DNA of 8,684 nt from Gemmatimonadota bacterium (GTDB lineage: Bacteria > GCA-2686955). Positions 7,801-8,684 of the stretch are shown in pieces; the stretch's first letter is position 1; each line of letters starts with the position of its first letter. Below the pieces are notes generated by a model, which ran no database searches, had not been told where the DNA came from, and was given only the letters and a program-made list of their open reading frames with translations. The DNA lies in assembly GCA_026991065.1 (NCBI GenBank), contig JALXCG010000065.1, positions 1 to 8,684 of the forward strand, in the 5' to 3' direction. A program made the position numbers and the translations under genes.

Positions 7801-8522
7801 AGGCCAAAATCGGCGGCCAAACCGTCTTCCTGCGCACCGGCGAATACGACGACGGTACGATCGGCGAGATCTTTGTCGACATGCACAAAGAGGGTGCGGC
7901 CTACCGCTCCCTCATGAACTGCTTCGCCATCGCCGTTTCGATGGGCCTGCAGCACGGCGTCCCCCTGGCCGAGTTCGTCGACAAGTTCGCCTACGTGCGT
8001 TTCCAGCCCAACGGCATCGTCAGCGGTCACGATCACATCAAGATGGCCGCCTCCGTCGTCGATTTCATCTTCCGCGAACTGGCCCTCTCTTACCTCGGTC
8101 GCACGGACATGGTACAAGTTCCCCCACAGGACAACCACGGCACCGGCGCCCCCGCCAATGAGGGTGCGGAGAGCGGCGCCGAAACCGACCCCACCTCCGC
8201 TACCACCACGATTGGGTTCGGCGATGACCTCGAATCTCCCACCGAAGCACCCACTCTCACCACCTCCGGCAGCGCATCCCGGATCAGCGCAACCCATGCA
8301 TCCGCCCCTGCAGCCAACCGCCGTGCGCCCCGCGCCTCCTCCGCTTTCGCCCTGCAGCGCGCCCGCAGCGCCGCCGGCCGCCCGGAAAAAGCCCGTCGCG
8401 CCACCGCCCGCCTTGCCGGTTTCGAAGGCGACCCCTGCGCCGAGTGTGGCCACTTCACCCTGGTGCGCAACGGCTCCTGCCTCAAATGCGAGACCTGCGG
8501 TTCGACCACCGGCTGCTCCTGA
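4854..8522 (+). CDS. nrdJ: Vitamin B12-dependent class II ribonucleotide reductase
   Basis: It reduces ribonucleotides to deoxyribonucleotides with adenosylcobalamin as radical source, needing neither oxygen nor a second subunit. The 1222 residues match the long NrdJ type. The N-terminal block is [15 protein letters not shown] then [12 protein letters not shown]. Cys183 (HACFIQS) and Cys473 ([11 protein letters not shown]) are the expected redox pair. Asn460, Cys462 (thiyl radical) and Glu464 lie in NPCSE. The 11-residue Cys462-Cys473 spacing equals that of the Thermotoga maritima enzyme. PTGTIG (about 659-664) is the phosphate-binding loop. A TSCPD domain spans about 973-1086, flanked by Ala/Glu/Pro-rich linkers (about 923-958 and 1090-1193). 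The tail carries Cys1195, 1198, 1209, 1212, 1215 and 1221, probably for zinc and for electron transfer from thioredoxin. GTG 4854 is the start: GGGAAG precedes it by about six bases and the family N-terminus begins there. The in-frame ATG at 4737 lies before the -10 box. Confidence 0.96.
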   Translation: MKIRRLFTSPDCSPYAEIEFVSRTSEIRNPDGSVVFHAENVEVPSTWSQVATDVLAQKYFRRAGVPQLDADGQPRRDADNQVILGAETSARQVFDRMAGCWRAWGERCGYFDSEEDAQAYEDEMRAMLAHQMGAPNSPQWFNTGLHHAYGLSGPSQGHFYADHESGEVHASTNAYERPQPHACFIQSVRDDLVGPGGIMDLWTREARLFKYGSGTGANFSAIRAAGEPLSGGGFSSGLMSFLKIGDRAAGAIKSGGTTRRAAKMVCLDLDHPDIEEFINWKVVEEQKVAALATGSHHLQIHLQALLDACHQPDLVEPTASPLTVAGNRKLARAVAAARADHICENSIRRALEFAAQGYKTIEVPIFDTEWTGEAYLTVSGQNSNNSIRVPNKFFAAVEADADWELTARTTGAPLRSVKATHLWDQIATAAWACADPGLQFETTINEWHTCPEDGPIRASNPCSEYMFLDDTACNLASLNLVRFYDPNTGEIDLDSYRHAIRLWTLTLEISVAMAQFPSAEIARRSWQYRTLGLGFANLGSLLMRMGFAYDSAAGRAIAASLASILTGEAYAMSAELAAASRPFDRFAANKHAMLRVIRNHRRAAYNAPAEEYEGLSIVPHGLSEKDCPAALLKAAREAWDRALDLGMAHGYRNAQVSVVAPTGTIGLVMDCDTTGIEPDFALVKFKKLAGGGYLKIVNQSVPIALRQLGYSATQIAAIQEYIVGTQSLENAPHINPEALRARGFDDAALQRIGEALPSAFDIEFAFTRWTLGDDFCREQLGIDSSQLDDPNFSLLRAVGFTDAQIREANDQILGRMTIEGAPHVRSSHYAVFDCANRCGRYGTRHISARGHILMMAAAQPFISGAISKTINMPTEAGIDDVKSAYLLSWRSMLKANALYRDGSKLSQPLQATALDLTTLPAGSDPETTAEAEAESRNENGATQPAPVALAGAGPVEEGARALLNVAISHKRRLPNRRTGYTQKAKIGGQTVFLRTGEYDDGTIGEIFVDMHKEGAAYRSLMNCFAIAVSMGLQHGVPLAEFVDKFAYVRFQPNGIVSGHDHIKMAASVVDFIFRELALSYLGRTDMVQVPPQDNHGTGAPANEGAESGAETDPTSATTTIGFGDDLESPTEAPTLTTSGSASRISATHASAPAANRRAPRASSAFALQRARSAAGRPEKARRATARLAGFEGDPCAECGHFTLVRNGSCLKCETCGSTTGCS
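7638..7655 (+). repeat. (GCCGAA)3 microsatellite within nrdJ
   Basis: Three perfect in-frame copies of GCCGAA encode Ala-Glu repeats in the linker between the catalytic core and the TSCPD domain. Gain or loss of units keeps the frame, so length variation here would be tolerated. Confidence 0.7.
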
Positions 8523-8526
8523 GCCG

Positions 8527-8684
8527 ATGACGCGCCCCCGCCGCGGCCGGCACACCGCCGCGGCCATCGCCATCGCCCTGCTCGCGATCGTGACATCGAA
8601 TCTCGCTCCACACTCCGCCCGCGCTCAGATCTCGCGCCCCGCGCTCCTGCCCGGGCGCAGCGCCACCTCCTCCCCCGCCGACAC
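8527..8684 (+). CDS. Exported or secreted protein, N-terminal fragment (3' truncated)
   Basis: An open frame from ATG 8527 runs off the window after 52 codons. The start is a textbook Sec signal peptide. A positively charged n-region (MTRPRRGRH) is followed by a hydrophobic core (TAAAIAIALLAIVTSNLA, about residues 10-27) and a c-region ending Ala-Arg-Ala at 31-33, giving a predicted cleavage before Gln34. The mature part that is visible (QISRPALLPGRSATSSPAD) is Pro/Ser/Arg-rich and identifies no family. There is no lipobox cysteine, so it is not an obvious lipoprotein. The ATG is four bases after the nrdJ stop, with no promoter room and no clear ribosome site, which suggests co-transcription and translational coupling with nrdJ. 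The function is unknown. Confidence 0.68.
   Translation, partial: MTRPRRGRHTAAAIAIALLAIVTSNLAPHSARAQISRPALLPGRSATSSPAD
8540..8564. repeat. Repeated GC palindrome able to form a hairpin
   Basis: The 8-bp palindrome GCCGCGGC occurs at 8540-8547 and again at 8557-8564, separated by nine bases. The two copies can pair as an 8-bp all-GC stem with a nine-base loop, starting 18 bases after the nrdJ stop and inside the first codons of the exported-protein gene. It lacks a U-run, so it is not a standard intrinsic terminator. It may dampen expression of the downstream gene or may only reflect GC-rich codon choice. Confidence 0.45.

Noticed and set aside
6471-8573. A 700-codon open frame on the minus strand opposite nrdJ
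   Set aside because: Its product is a Gly/Ala/Val/Asp-rich string with no recognisable domain, and it lies wholly opposite conserved NrdJ codons. It arises because C-ending codons in a GC-rich gene rarely create stops on the other strand.
1-8684. Defence system, mobile element or biosynthetic cluster
   Set aside because: No transposase, integrase, restriction, CRISPR or biosynthetic core domain appears; gene content and composition look like ordinary chromosome.

Overview
High-GC bacterial DNA carrying ordinary chromosomal genes. It holds four complete genes and one gene cut at each end. I see no mobile element, CRISPR array, rRNA, tRNA or phage gene. The adenosylcobalamin-dependent (class II) ribonucleotide reductase, the compact alpha-glucan phosphorylase and strong G/C-ending codon use fit a GC-rich, B12-using bacterium (a myxobacterial, acidobacterial or similar lineage is possible). 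Nothing here fixes the phylum.

Layout, left to right. Bases 1-644 (+) are the C-terminal part of a PLP-dependent class V aminotransferase (cysteine-desulfurase-like fold). It meets the next gene tail to tail with an 11-bp overlap. Three genes then lie on the minus strand, in transcription order: an endonuclease/exonuclease/phosphatase-family protein (4512-3601), a stand-alone response-regulator receiver (3434-2955) and an alpha-glucan phosphorylase (2796-634). Gaps of about 160 bp separate them, so they may or may not form one transcript. A 341-bp divergent intergenic region (4513-4853) follows. Bases 4854-8522 (+) encode the class II ribonucleotide reductase NrdJ, complete with its catalytic cysteines, TSCPD domain and C-terminal cysteine cluster. 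Four bases after its stop begins a secreted or exported protein with a clear signal peptide, cut by the window end.

The most informative non-coding signal is upstream of nrdJ: a sigma70-like promoter flanked and overlapped by a strong NrdR-box match (14 of 16 positions) and a weaker second match exactly 32 bp upstream. This is the arrangement expected for NrdR (nucleotide-sensing) repression of a ribonucleotide reductase gene. It also shows that nrdJ starts at the GTG at 4854 rather than at the upstream in-frame ATG at 4737, which would precede the -10 box.

The genes do not form an obvious single pathway: DNA precursor synthesis (nrdJ), storage glucan breakdown (phosphorylase), a signalling receiver, a phosphodiesterase/nuclease and a PLP enzyme. 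I found no convincing undescribed system. The items worth checking are the NrdR tandem site, the exported protein apparently co-transcribed with nrdJ, and the orphan receiver next to the glucan phosphorylase.
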